Positions 1 through 7,742 of a stretch of 14,468 nt of DNA are shown in pieces (position 1 is the stretch's first letter; each line of letters starts with the position of its first letter). The notes beneath the pieces were generated by a model. It had not been told where the DNA came from. It searched no databases and saw only the letters and a list, made by a program, of their open reading frames with translations. The DNA comes from Planctomycetaceae bacterium (GTDB taxonomy: Bacteria > Planctomycetota > Planctomycetia > Pirellulales > Pirellulaceae). The stretch is from the NCBI GenBank assembly GCA_012965455.1, contig DTSG01000147.1, positions 1-14,468 of the forward strand. Reading direction: 5' to 3'. The translations under genes and the position numbers were made by a program.

Positions 1-502
1 CCGTTGCGGGTCCCGTTCCACCACCGAGCATCGTCGTGACTCCGCTGGCAATCGCTTCTTGGATTTGCTGCGGACAGATAAAATGAATATGCGTATCGAT
101 ACCGCCAGCCGTTAAAATCAATCCTTCGCCAGCGATCGTTTCGGTCGTTACACCGACGACCATATTATCATCAACTCCAGCCATCACATCTGGATTACCG
201 GCTTTACCTATTCCTTGGATGCAGCCATTCTTAACACCGATGTCTGCTTTATAGATACCGTCGTAATCAACGATCAAGGCATTGGTAATGACCAAATCGA
301 GCGCATCCTCCTGCGCGACACCCGTTGCCTGGCCCATCCCATCTCGCAGCACCTTGCCGCCACCAAATTTACATTCGTCACCGTAAACGGTAAAATCTTT
401 TTCAACTTCGAGGATCAGCGAAGTATCACCTAATTGCACACGGTCGCCCACCGTGGCTCCAAAGATTTCAGCATATCCAGTACGACTAATTTTATAGGGC
501 AT
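1..502 (-). CDS. ureC: Urease alpha (catalytic) subunit UreC, N-terminal 167 codons; rest beyond the left edge
   Basis: This is the start of the nickel-containing catalytic subunit, which hydrolyses urea to ammonia and carbamate in the cytoplasm. Reading from an ATG at 502, the translation begins MPYKISRTGYAEIFGATVGD and contains GDECKFGGGK (residues 41-50). It also has the amidohydrolase HxH pair, His138 and His140 in GGIDTHIHF, which are two of the nickel ligands, and ends at the edge in GGGTGPAT. All are canonical UreC signatures. The family is about 570 residues long, so roughly 70% of the protein lies outside the window, including the carbamylated lysine and the remaining ligands. An upstream ATG at 509 is out of frame and hits a stop after five codons. 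The gene starts 30 bases after the ureAB stop, in the same operon. Only a weak ribosome site (GAAAG) is visible. Confidence 0.97.
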   Translation of the reverse strand, partial: MPYKISRTGYAEIFGATVGDRVQLGDTSLILEVEKDFTVYGDECKFGGGKVLRDGMGQATGVAQEDALDLVITNALIVDYDGIYKADIGVKNGCIQGIGKAGNPDVMAGVDDNMVVGVTTETIAGEGLILTAGGIDTHIHFICPQQIQEAIASGVTTMLGGGTGPAT

Positions 503-532
503 AAGGCATCATCTTTCACTAACACATCATAT

Positions 533-1294
533 TCAGGAATTAATTTCGTTGGCAAAGTTTTGCTCAGCAACACGTCGTAGAGTTTCTTGTCTGCCTGCTT
601 CGCTGACTGGCCCATCAGCAAGATTATTGCCACCTCGTATTATTTGTTTTCCAGCAATGGGCACCAAGTCAACCGTCTTCGTTTCACCGGGCTCAAAACG
701 TACAGCTGTACCTGCCGGAATATCCAACCGTAGCCCATAGGCACGATCACGATCAAATCGCAACGCCGGATTGGTTTCTACAAAATGATAGTGGCTGCCA
801 ACTTGGATCGGCCGATCCCCAGTATTGGTGATTTCCAAAGCCGTTGACTCACGTCCTTCGTTCAAGATAATTTCGCCAGCGGCCACCAGCGTCTTGCCCG
901 GCGTTATATCTTGCTGAGTATCAGCAAATTGACCAAGTTCCGGCACCGGTAAAAAACTTCCATATAGCGCTAACTCTAAATTGCCATGTTCCTTAACAAT
1001 GGGTTGATGGACAGTAACCAATTTAGTGCCATCTGGAAATGTACCCTCGACTTGCACCTCAGCAACCATTGCAGCTACGCCGGGCATGACTTGGTTCACA
1101 CCGAGAAGCTGTCGACCTAGATCCATCAATTCGGCAACGGTTTTACCATCGCGAATCATTTCCAGGACTTGTGTAGCAATTAAAGCTACAGCTTCCGGGT
1201 AATTCAATCGAATTCCACGAGCTAGCCGTTTTTGTGCGAGAACTCCCGCTTGGTGTAGCATCAATTTGTCAATTTCGCGTGGTGACAGGTGCAT
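533..1294 (-). CDS. ureAB: Fused urease gamma-beta subunit (UreA-UreB in one chain)
   Basis: This 253-residue protein joins the two small structural subunits of urease. Residues 1-100 are a full gamma subunit (MHLSPREIDKLMLHQAGVLA start, LNYPEAVALI, VMPGVAAMV, VEGTFPDGTKLVTVHQPI). Residues 101-128 look like a linker, and residues 129 to about 232 are a beta subunit (ITPGKTLVAAGEI, GSHYHFVETNPALRFDR at 166-182, FEPGETKTVDLV, GKQIIRGGN). The ATG at 1294 is preceded by AAAGGAAC at good spacing, and an ATG four bases further upstream is out of frame. The same arrangement is known in Helicobacter UreA (about 238 residues) and some other bacteria, so it is a recognised variant rather than an assembly error; no stop or frameshift separates the domains. 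The gene lies 45 bases after ureD and 30 bases before ureC. Confidence 0.96.
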   Translation of the reverse strand: MHLSPREIDKLMLHQAGVLAQKRLARGIRLNYPEAVALIATQVLEMIRDGKTVAELMDLGRQLLGVNQVMPGVAAMVAEVQVEGTFPDGTKLVTVHQPIVKEHGNLELALYGSFLPVPELGQFADTQQDITPGKTLVAAGEIILNEGRESTALEITNTGDRPIQVGSHYHFVETNPALRFDRDRAYGLRLDIPAGTAVRFEPGETKTVDLVPIAGKQIIRGGNNLADGPVSEAGRQETLRRVAEQNFANEINS

Positions 1295-1339
1295 CCATCA
1301 GTTCCTTTTACTCAAGTGCTGCTAAGTATTTGATCGCCT

Positions 1340-2191
1340 TTACCATTTACGATCCCACGGTGTTTCATCTAATAGTGTCTTTAAAAATCCTAAACGAAGT
1401 TTGAGGCGATTGGAAGTCATTTCCGTCGTCTCGCCGAGGATTCTCAATACGAACCCATGGTCGAACGGACTCATCGACTCAATCAACTGGCCACGCTTAG
1501 TGGGTTCTTCTTTTTTCAATTCAGCAGTTATCGTCTCGCCAAATTCAATCATCTTGGGACCCGCCAGAATAACCGTTGCTAAACAGTGAAATCGTCCCAA
1601 ACGGTATTCCGCCGTTAATGCGCCATCCTTGGAATTCAGTAAGATTGTATCGAGCAACTGTAGCTGCTCATCGAGATAAATTTCAATGCTACTGCGGTAT
1701 TGAGAGAACTCCCATATTTCACCCGCATCACGCCGTCCACTGGTGACCCAATCAACGAGCACTAGCGAGGCATCCCCTTGCAGATAGATTGACTGCGTCT
1801 GATCAAATGCGGCAGCGCGATAACACGTAACTGGGTCGGGGACCGCTACGAGTGTTGCCTGATCAGCCACTCGCGCCCTAATCAATTGCTTACATCCTCG
1901 GCCCGTTTGGTCTTTGTATATTTTGGTCGACGCTTGCGTCCCGAGCACTGCAATCGCATTGTTGTTTACCTGAACATCGAGCTCAATTGCATCGCCGCCG
2001 ACCATACCTCCACCATAACTACTAACGTAAGCCCAAGCTGCTCGATTATCGCGTTTGGGTACAAGCAACTTCAGCGGATCCGTGGCATAACAGCTTGTAA
2101 CTACCGATTGACCGTGGACAAAAGAAACCTCTAGAGATCCTTTGCCACCAATAGCAGATCGTTGTTGGGCAGTTGTACAAATGGTCGTCAT
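1340..2191 (-). CDS. ureD: Urease accessory protein UreD (UreH)
   Basis: UreD binds apo-urease and, with UreF and UreG, forms the complex that delivers nickel and CO2 to the active site. The translation has the family motif SSYGGGMVGGDAIEL (about residues 57-71), followed by AVLGTQASTKIYK, a central DPVTCYRAAAFDQ, a VLVDWVTSGRRDAGEIWEFS block and a C-terminal PFDHGFVLRILGE. The length (283 residues) is normal. The frame opens at a GTG (2197), but GAGAGGGG would directly abut it. The ATG two codons later (2191) has that Shine-Dalgarno at about five bases, so I prefer 2191. The gene follows urtE by 26 bases, which places this accessory gene between the transporter and the structural genes. UreF and UreG are encoded more than 8 kb away on the opposite strand. 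Confidence 0.93.
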   Translation of the reverse strand: MTTICTTAQQRSAIGGKGSLEVSFVHGQSVVTSCYATDPLKLLVPKRDNRAAWAYVSSYGGGMVGGDAIELDVQVNNNAIAVLGTQASTKIYKDQTGRGCKQLIRARVADQATLVAVPDPVTCYRAAAFDQTQSIYLQGDASLVLVDWVTSGRRDAGEIWEFSQYRSSIEIYLDEQLQLLDTILLNSKDGALTAEYRLGRFHCLATVILAGPKMIEFGETITAELKKEEPTKRGQLIESMSPFDHGFVLRILGETTEMTSNRLKLRLGFLKTLLDETPWDRKW

Positions 2192-2217
2192 TTTCACCCC
2201 TCTCGGCGAGAAGAAAC

Positions 2218-2913
2218 TTAGACGCTGAGGTATTTCTTAGTGAGCTCAGCGGTAAGCTCGTCGGTAGTCCCACTGGCAACCGACTTGCCACGATTCATCA
2301 AATAAAATCGATCACCAAATTCATGCACGAAATCTAAGTACTGTTCTACGAGAATAATGGTCATATTTTGTTCGCGAGCAAGTTGTCGTAACACCTGGCC
2401 GATGTACTGGATAATATTTGGCTGAATTCCCTCAGTGGGTTCATCAAGTAACATTACTTTAGGACTACCGACGAGCGTTCTTGCGATCGCCAATTGTTGT
2501 TGTTGCCCACCCGAGAGGTCACCTCCCATACGGCCCTTCATTTCCTTCAGAACCGGAAACAAATCATAAACAAACTCGGGAATCTTACGAGTTGGTACGG
2601 GAGACGCTTCGAGACCAACGAACAAGTTCTCTTCGACCGTCATGCGGGGAAATATCTGCCGCCCTTGGGGCACTAAGCCCAAGCCAATTCTCGCTCGCTT
2701 ATAGGCCGTCATAGACGTTACCACTCGGTCATCAACAGTGATCGACCCACCGTTGGGTTTCAGGAGTCCCATAATATTTTTTAGCAGTGTCGTTTTCCCA
2801 ACGCCATTGCGACCAACAACGCACGTCACCTCACCGGGCTGCATCACCATATCAACTTCGCGCAACGTCCTGATAGCTCCATAGGAAAAGCTTAGTTGTT
2901 CAATTCTCAACAT
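2218..2913 (-). CDS. urtE: Urea ABC transporter ATP-binding protein UrtE
   Basis: This is the second cytoplasmic ATPase of the UrtABCDE urea importer, of the branched-chain amino-acid (LivF-like) type. The 231-residue chain has Walker A GRNGVGKT (34-41), the Q-loop segment VPQGRQIFPRMTVEENL, the ABC signature LSGGQQQQLAIAR (133-145) and Walker B VMLLDEPTEGIQP (153-165), ending in the switch His/Glu region ILVEQYLDF. The GGQQQQLAIAR and DEPTEGIQP strings are typical of UrtE rather than of generic LivF. Length is normal for the family. It begins 84 bases after urtCD; AAAGGTAA lies about 13 bases upstream of the ATG and GTGGA nearer. It belongs to the urt-ure operon. Confidence 0.95.
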   Translation of the reverse strand: MLRIEQLSFSYGAIRTLREVDMVMQPGEVTCVVGRNGVGKTTLLKNIMGLLKPNGGSITVDDRVVTSMTAYKRARIGLGLVPQGRQIFPRMTVEENLFVGLEASPVPTRKIPEFVYDLFPVLKEMKGRMGGDLSGGQQQQLAIARTLVGSPKVMLLDEPTEGIQPNIIQYIGQVLRQLAREQNMTIILVEQYLDFVHEFGDRFYLMNRGKSVASGTTDELTAELTKKYLSV

Positions 2914-2937
2914 TCCACGTACCGTTACCTTTTTCTA

Positions 2938-2956
2938 GATTACCTATTAGATAATC
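2938..2956 (-). repeat. Short imperfect hairpin between urtCD and urtE
   Basis: GATTACCT and AGATAATC flank a three-base loop. On the plus strand one position is mismatched. In minus-strand RNA, the transcribed strand, it becomes a G-U pair, giving eight pairs. It sits in the 84-base gap between two operon genes and has no T-run, so it is not a convincing terminator. It might be an mRNA-processing or stability element, or chance in AT-rich sequence. Confidence 0.3.
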
Positions 2957-2997
2957 ACTCCGATCACTATCTGTATCACATTAATTACAACAATGTA

Positions 2998-5238
2998 TTA
3001 TCTACCCAAATACGCCTCGACAACGCGCTCATCTGCTTGTACTTCTTCCATCGTCCCAGACGCCATAACTTTACCTTCATTCAACACGAGAACTGGCGAA
3101 TTGAGCAATCTCACAAAATCCATATCGTGCTCGATCACGATAATCGTATGGTCAGACTGCAGTTCTAGCAGCAATTCAGCGGTCAAAACAGTCTCTTCAT
3201 CAGTCAAGCCCGCTGCGGGTTCATCGACGAGCAACAAGACTGGATCTGAAAGAATCAACATGCTGATTTCCAGCCATTGCCGTTGCCCATGACTCAAATA
3301 CTTAACCTGTCGATCACGTTGATCGTTCAATCCAACTCGATGCAGCAATTCCAATATTCGGCGATCTTCCTGCGTGGTGGTATCTTGGAGCAGATTCCTG
3401 CCCAAGCCTTGCCAGTTAGGTAACGCGATTTCCATATTTTCGTAAACTGTCAGGCTGTCAAACAGCGACGGCGTCTGAAATTTTCGACCAATACCCATTC
3501 TCGCTATCGCCGCTTCATCTAGCTTAGTAATATCCTGCTGCTGGTATTGCAATCGACCACTCGTACAACGAGTCTTACCACTGATAATATCACAGAATGT
3601 CGTTTTACCAGCGCCGTTGGGTCCAATGATTACCTGTAGCATGTAATGTTGTAATGTGAACTTATCAATATCCAACGCTTTAAAGCCATCAAACACGACG
3701 GTCAGATTTTCAACGTTGAGTATTTCCGCTTGAATTTCTTGCGAGTCTGTTTGATGACGCTGCAAGGTTGCAATGCGACTCAATCGACCGGCAGCATCAT
3801 CTACTTTTATCGCATGCTGAGTCACATCGACCGGCGACATATCTGGCTGGCCTAGCCGCTGTTTGGTTCGCATCAAGAATGACCAAATGCTGACTAAACC
3901 ATTGGGCATCACGAGGACAACTAGAATAAACAATGCCCCTTGCACGAATGGCCAAGTATCTGGAGCTGCACTAGTCAGCCAATTGTATAGCAGGTTAACC
4001 GACAGCGCGCCGACTATGGGTCCCGATAACGTTCCGCGACCGCCAACGGCAACCCAAATGACAACCAAGATGGACTCTTTTGTTTCGAGGTTTGTCGGAG
4101 TAAAAATTCCCATTTGAGGTGCGTACAGCATTCCAGCCAAGCCAGCGATCATGGCGGAAACGGTAAACACAAATACTTTAAAAACGTAGGGCTTGTAGCC
4201 TGTGAACCGCAAGCGTTGTTCGTTGTCACGTACAGCAATCAAGACTCGACCAATGCGGGATTGAATCAAATACTGACAGAACAAATAAACATCGATCAGT
4301 GCAACCGTCGAGGCAATATACAGAATCAATTGGACGCGTTCGTCTTTCAAATGATCGTATAAATCAAATTGGCTCGTCACATTGTCCGTAAACCACATTC
4401 CCCCAGCTAGCGCCAACCCAATACTGAGCCCCAGTAACAATAGTTTTTTTGCGCGAGGGTGCTTTTCAACAGCGAATTTTTTACCGCGGACGGTGTTCGT
4501 TAACCACCGGGTCAGCATATAAAAATGCGCACCCAATATCCCCGTGACAACAAGCGTCAATGTCCATTGGCTCACAGAATTCTCGGGAGTAAACGGCCCC
4601 ACCGATTCGAAACGTGTAAGACCATTGGTTCCGCACAGCATCGTTTCGTTCATGGTAAAAACGAGCCAAACAGCGAGCGTTAAAGCCTGAGTGAGAATGG
4701 CAAAAAATACGCCCTTCACTCGACTGCGGAAAACAAAAAATCCAATAATCGCTGCGAACAGTCCTGGCAGTAATAATCCCAACACGACCGTTGAACTAAA
4801 CCAGTAAAAGGGCTTCCAAAAAATAGGGACTAACCAATCCTTTTCAGACTCGCCAACTTGCCCTGGATACACTTGGTACAAGCAAGCGGGCATTTTCCAA
4901 TTATTAACGTCCACGATTCCTTCTGGACCACCATGATGCGCTAGGAACATCCCCATCGCATAACCGCCAAAGGCAAAAAAGAGTGATTGGCACAAGCAGA
5001 GCATGCCCGTGTAGCCCCATAACAGATTTAAGCTAACGGCGACCAGCGCAAAGCAGAGATAACGGCCCAACATGTTGACCGTCGATATCGCGATATCCCC
5101 ATTTGCCCACATCAATGGTATCAGCACCAAAGCAACCAAAACTGCAGTAACACGCGTGCTGCGATCAATGATTTCGGTACCGCGATCAAGCATATCCGTC
5201 ACACGACTAGACATCGGTAGTAGATTTAAATCAGACAT
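2998..5238 (-). CDS. urtCD: Urea ABC transporter permease-ATPase fusion UrtC-UrtD
   Basis: One 746-residue open frame joins the second membrane subunit to the first ATPase of the urea importer. Numbered from the ATG at 5238, residues 1 to about 460 are a LivM/UrtC permease, with several hydrophobic segments, LLWGYTGMLCLCQSLFFAFG, GTNGLTRF, SRIGRVLIAVRDNEQRLRF and VGGRGTLSGPIVGA. About 45 polar residues follow, then a UrtD ATPase: VENLTVVFDGFKAL, Walker A GPNGAGKTT (539-547), signature LSHGQRQW (648-655), Walker B LLLVDEPAAGLTDEET (from 668) and switch IVIEHDMDFV. The frame opens at a GTG (5253), but the ATG at 5238 has GGGAG eight bases upstream and overlaps the urtB stop by eight bases (ATGTCTGA), the hallmark of translational coupling. 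An in-frame ATG at 3840, in the linker, could also produce a separate UrtD. The permease half is about 90 residues longer than usual UrtC because of an insertion near residues 225-300. Confidence 0.94.
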   Translation of the reverse strand: MSDLNLLPMSSRVTDMLDRGTEIIDRSTRVTAVLVALVLIPLMWANGDIAISTVNMLGRYLCFALVAVSLNLLWGYTGMLCLCQSLFFAFGGYAMGMFLAHHGGPEGIVDVNNWKMPACLYQVYPGQVGESEKDWLVPIFWKPFYWFSSTVVLGLLLPGLFAAIIGFFVFRSRVKGVFFAILTQALTLAVWLVFTMNETMLCGTNGLTRFESVGPFTPENSVSQWTLTLVVTGILGAHFYMLTRWLTNTVRGKKFAVEKHPRAKKLLLLGLSIGLALAGGMWFTDNVTSQFDLYDHLKDERVQLILYIASTVALIDVYLFCQYLIQSRIGRVLIAVRDNEQRLRFTGYKPYVFKVFVFTVSAMIAGLAGMLYAPQMGIFTPTNLETKESILVVIWVAVGGRGTLSGPIVGALSVNLLYNWLTSAAPDTWPFVQGALFILVVLVMPNGLVSIWSFLMRTKQRLGQPDMSPVDVTQHAIKVDDAAGRLSRIATLQRHQTDSQEIQAEILNVENLTVVFDGFKALDIDKFTLQHYMLQVIIGPNGAGKTTFCDIISGKTRCTSGRLQYQQQDITKLDEAAIARMGIGRKFQTPSLFDSLTVYENMEIALPNWQGLGRNLLQDTTTQEDRRILELLHRVGLNDQRDRQVKYLSHGQRQWLEISMLILSDPVLLLVDEPAAGLTDEETVLTAELLLELQSDHTIIVIEHDMDFVRLLNSPVLVLNEGKVMASGTMEEVQADERVVEAYLGR

Positions 5239-7588
5239 CAGCGGATCTCCCACGTGGAGGAAATAACCCAGCCGGACGCCATTGAATAAAGACCATGACT
5301 ATCACGAGAATTAGTACTTTGGCCCAAATCGTGCGCACGGGAATTGCACCTATCCGCGTCGACGCAGGAATTTCTCGAGTCGCTTTTGGAGGTGCTGCTC
5401 GAAATCCTTCTGTTCCTTTTTCCGCAACACCCAGCCAATTCATGTCATCCGAAAAGTTCAGCTCAGCAACGCCTTCCAGAGCGATTCGCGTTCCACTCGA
5501 TGATGCACTGATTGCAAAGCCATCCTGATTATTAATTGCCTGCACGATCAAATCGGTCGTCCGTTGCCGGAACGATACATCGGCTGGGTTTAAGACAATT
5601 GGCACATGGAACTCGGGCTCGCTATGCTGCATCGGCGTTGCCTTAAAATCAAAGACACGAAATCGACCTTGCTCGTCGACTAACACCAGCGCATCATCAA
5701 CATCGACAGTAATATCTTCGTCGTAGACAAATAAGTAGTGATTAGTATCTGTGGCGCGAACAGCCACCATCAGAATCACTCCAATGCCTAAAATTACAAC
5801 TGCTTTAACGACACTTTTTTCCTGACAGAAACGCTGCCACCACGGCCGCGAATCATCAGCATGCGATGAGCTCATCTGTTTCAAACTTCTGAGCTTACGG
5901 ATAAGAACAACGCCACCAATCACAAGCATAAACAATCCTGTCGCAAACAGTCCTGTGCCAAATGTCGTCGTCTCCAACCAGGTATTCACCACACCGATAC
6001 CTCCACCCGCAGATACCGTACCGGCAAGTTTGCCAACACCACCGGTCACGACAACTAGGAAAGAGTCAACAATGTAGTTTTGTCCCATGTCAGGTGTAAC
6101 CCCAGCGAGCGTCGTTAAGGCACAACCGGCAATGCCAGCCAACCCTGATCCAATCGCAAACGTAATCCGATCGACCTGCCTTGTTTTCACACCTAAGCTA
6201 GCCGCCATTTCACGATTCTGAACCGTCGCTCGAATCCTTAATCCCAATCGAGTCTGTTTCATCATCCAAGCAATTGCGGCAACGATGACCATCGTCAAAA
6301 CTATAATAAACACTCGGTTGTAGGGAATCACAAGTCCTGGCTGCAGCTCAAACGCTCCCACTAACCAAGTCGGTGCATTGACACCAATATTATCTCCAAA
6401 GCCTCCCCACAAAAGAACGTCCGGTAGAAATGCTGCCTTATCGTAATCGGCCCAAGGAAATCCAGCCCGTACAAACTGAATCAAAATCAAACCCACTCCC
6501 CAAGTCGCTAACAATGATTCCAAGGGGCGGGCGTAAAGATGCCGCACGACAAAATACTCAATCAAAATTCCCGCAGTCGCTGCTACTACAAACGCCATCG
6601 GCAGGGCTGCCACATAAAACCAATTGTTGGGATCATCCGGAGTATGTCCGAAACCCAACTGCATGACATAAGTTGCATAAGCTCCCAACATCACCAGTTC
6701 TCCATGTGCCATATTTATCACTCCCATTTGGCCGAACACGATTGCCAACCCCAAGGAAATCAAAATCAGGATAGAACCGGTGCTAATTCCATTAAATAGG
6801 CTTTTCAATAGCGATGTTCGCTCGTGATACTGCTCAATCGCCTGATACTCAGTATGCAATGCCAGCCGAATTTCATTATCGATCAAATCGCCTTTTAACT
6901 CCTGCTCCAAACGCGCTTTGCCGCGCAGGCTTTTCAGCTCGCCCAGTACTTTAGCTGCTTTCAGAATCGTGGGCTTTTCTGCCGCAGAGTCCTGCAGTTG
7001 TAATATTCCGATGCTTTCCCGAGCAGCATAAACAACCTCAGCAGCTTCGTCTTGTGCAACGATTTCCTGCAACAGCGGGATATGTTCCAATTGCCGTGTT
7101 GCACCCAGACGTTGAGCAGCTTCCGAGCGTTTCTTGACACTACCAGAGCGTAATGTGTGAACCAGAATTGCATTTTGTAACAATCCTCGATCAGTACGCG
7201 GAACAATTAATATCTTAAGATTTCGTTTGACAACAACGTGTTGTTGTCCCGCTGCATCAAGCACGGGTGTTCGCTCAAGAAAATCTTCTAGCGGAATTAC
7301 GCTGACAGAATTCTCATCCTTTTGCGTTTCTCCACGAACCAGTTGAGACTCAAATCTAAACAACCTCCCCAACTTGTAGTCCTCTAAGAATCCTAGAACT
7401 CGAGGATCGTCAAAATCGGATAATTCTTTGAGCGTTTGCTGACGTATTTCTACTTCGTCAGCACTGACCAAGCTCATCAAATCTCGCAATTTGTTATCTT
7501 GAGCACTGAGAACGCAACTGACCAACGACAAGGCAAACAACATCACAATGCGCAAACATCGAAATTGAAATAACCGGATGATTGTCAT
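5231..7588 (-). CDS. urtB: Urea ABC transporter permease UrtB with large C-terminal insertion
   Basis: UrtB is the LivH-type inner-membrane permease of the urea importer. This 785-residue version has four parts. Residues 1-29 are a signal peptide (LSA-Q cleavage; LVSC at 22-25 could also be a lipobox). Residues 30-258 are an extracytoplasmic helical domain as in long proteobacterial UrtB. Residues 260-565 are the permease core (GISTGSILILISLGLAIVFG, NMAHGELVMLGAYATYVMQ, TRLGLRIRATVQNREMAASLGV, VDSFLVVVTGGVGKLAGTV). Then an extra segment of about 180 residues (566-745) precedes the normal terminal helix and the VFIQWRPAGLFPPRGR ending. Ordinary long UrtB proteins are about 520-540 residues, so the extra segment accounts for most of the difference. 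The start has only a weak ribosome site, but the ATG gives a sensible signal peptide. Its stop overlaps the urtCD start. Confidence 0.94.
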   Translation of the reverse strand: MTIIRLFQFRCLRIVMLFALSLVSCVLSAQDNKLRDLMSLVSADEVEIRQQTLKELSDFDDPRVLGFLEDYKLGRLFRFESQLVRGETQKDENSVSVIPLEDFLERTPVLDAAGQQHVVVKRNLKILIVPRTDRGLLQNAILVHTLRSGSVKKRSEAAQRLGATRQLEHIPLLQEIVAQDEAAEVVYAARESIGILQLQDSAAEKPTILKAAKVLGELKSLRGKARLEQELKGDLIDNEIRLALHTEYQAIEQYHERTSLLKSLFNGISTGSILILISLGLAIVFGQMGVINMAHGELVMLGAYATYVMQLGFGHTPDDPNNWFYVAALPMAFVVAATAGILIEYFVVRHLYARPLESLLATWGVGLILIQFVRAGFPWADYDKAAFLPDVLLWGGFGDNIGVNAPTWLVGAFELQPGLVIPYNRVFIIVLTMVIVAAIAWMMKQTRLGLRIRATVQNREMAASLGVKTRQVDRITFAIGSGLAGIAGCALTTLAGVTPDMGQNYIVDSFLVVVTGGVGKLAGTVSAGGGIGVVNTWLETTTFGTGLFATGLFMLVIGGVVLIRKLRSLKQMSSSHADDSRPWWQRFCQEKSVVKAVVILGIGVILMVAVRATDTNHYLFVYDEDITVDVDDALVLVDEQGRFRVFDFKATPMQHSEPEFHVPIVLNPADVSFRQRTTDLIVQAINNQDGFAISASSSGTRIALEGVAELNFSDDMNWLGVAEKGTEGFRAAPPKATREIPASTRIGAIPVRTIWAKVLILVIVMVFIQWRPAGLFPPRGRSADV

Positions 7589-7650
7589 TTTTTAGAAATC
7601 GCCTAATCGATTTTTGATTACACAAGGTGCCGTAATATCGAATAACCAAA

Positions 7651-7687
7651 CGGAGAATTAAGAACAAAACATGTTCCTAATTCTCCG
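7651..7687 (-). promoter_or_regulatory. Perfect 16-bp hairpin between urtA and urtB (mRNA stabiliser or attenuator)
   Basis: In minus-strand RNA, CGGAGAATTAGGAACA pairs along its whole length with TGTTCTTAATTCTCCG around a five-base loop (TGTTT). One of the 16 pairs is a G-U that would be an A-C mismatch if the plus strand were transcribed, which fits function in the operon transcript. The hairpin starts 55 bases after the urtA stop and is followed by TTTGGTTATT rather than a clean U-run, so complete termination is unlikely. In many binding-protein transporter operons such a stem-loop protects the upstream binding-protein message or attenuates readthrough; that role is inferred here. Confidence 0.75.
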
Positions 7688-7742
7688 AGTTGGCATCCGT
7701 AATTACAAGGTAACACCCTTGAGAACTGCGAAGATTACACGA

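Noticed and set aside
215..433. Plus-strand frame opposite ureC
   Set aside because: Antisense shadow of a highly conserved ureC coding region. Many similar shadows occur opposite urtB, urtCD, urtA, the porin gene and the peptidase gene.
5231..5253. Possible frameshift or assembly error at the urtB-urtCD junction
   Set aside because: The overlap ATGTCTGA is normal translational coupling; both proteins have complete family termini there.
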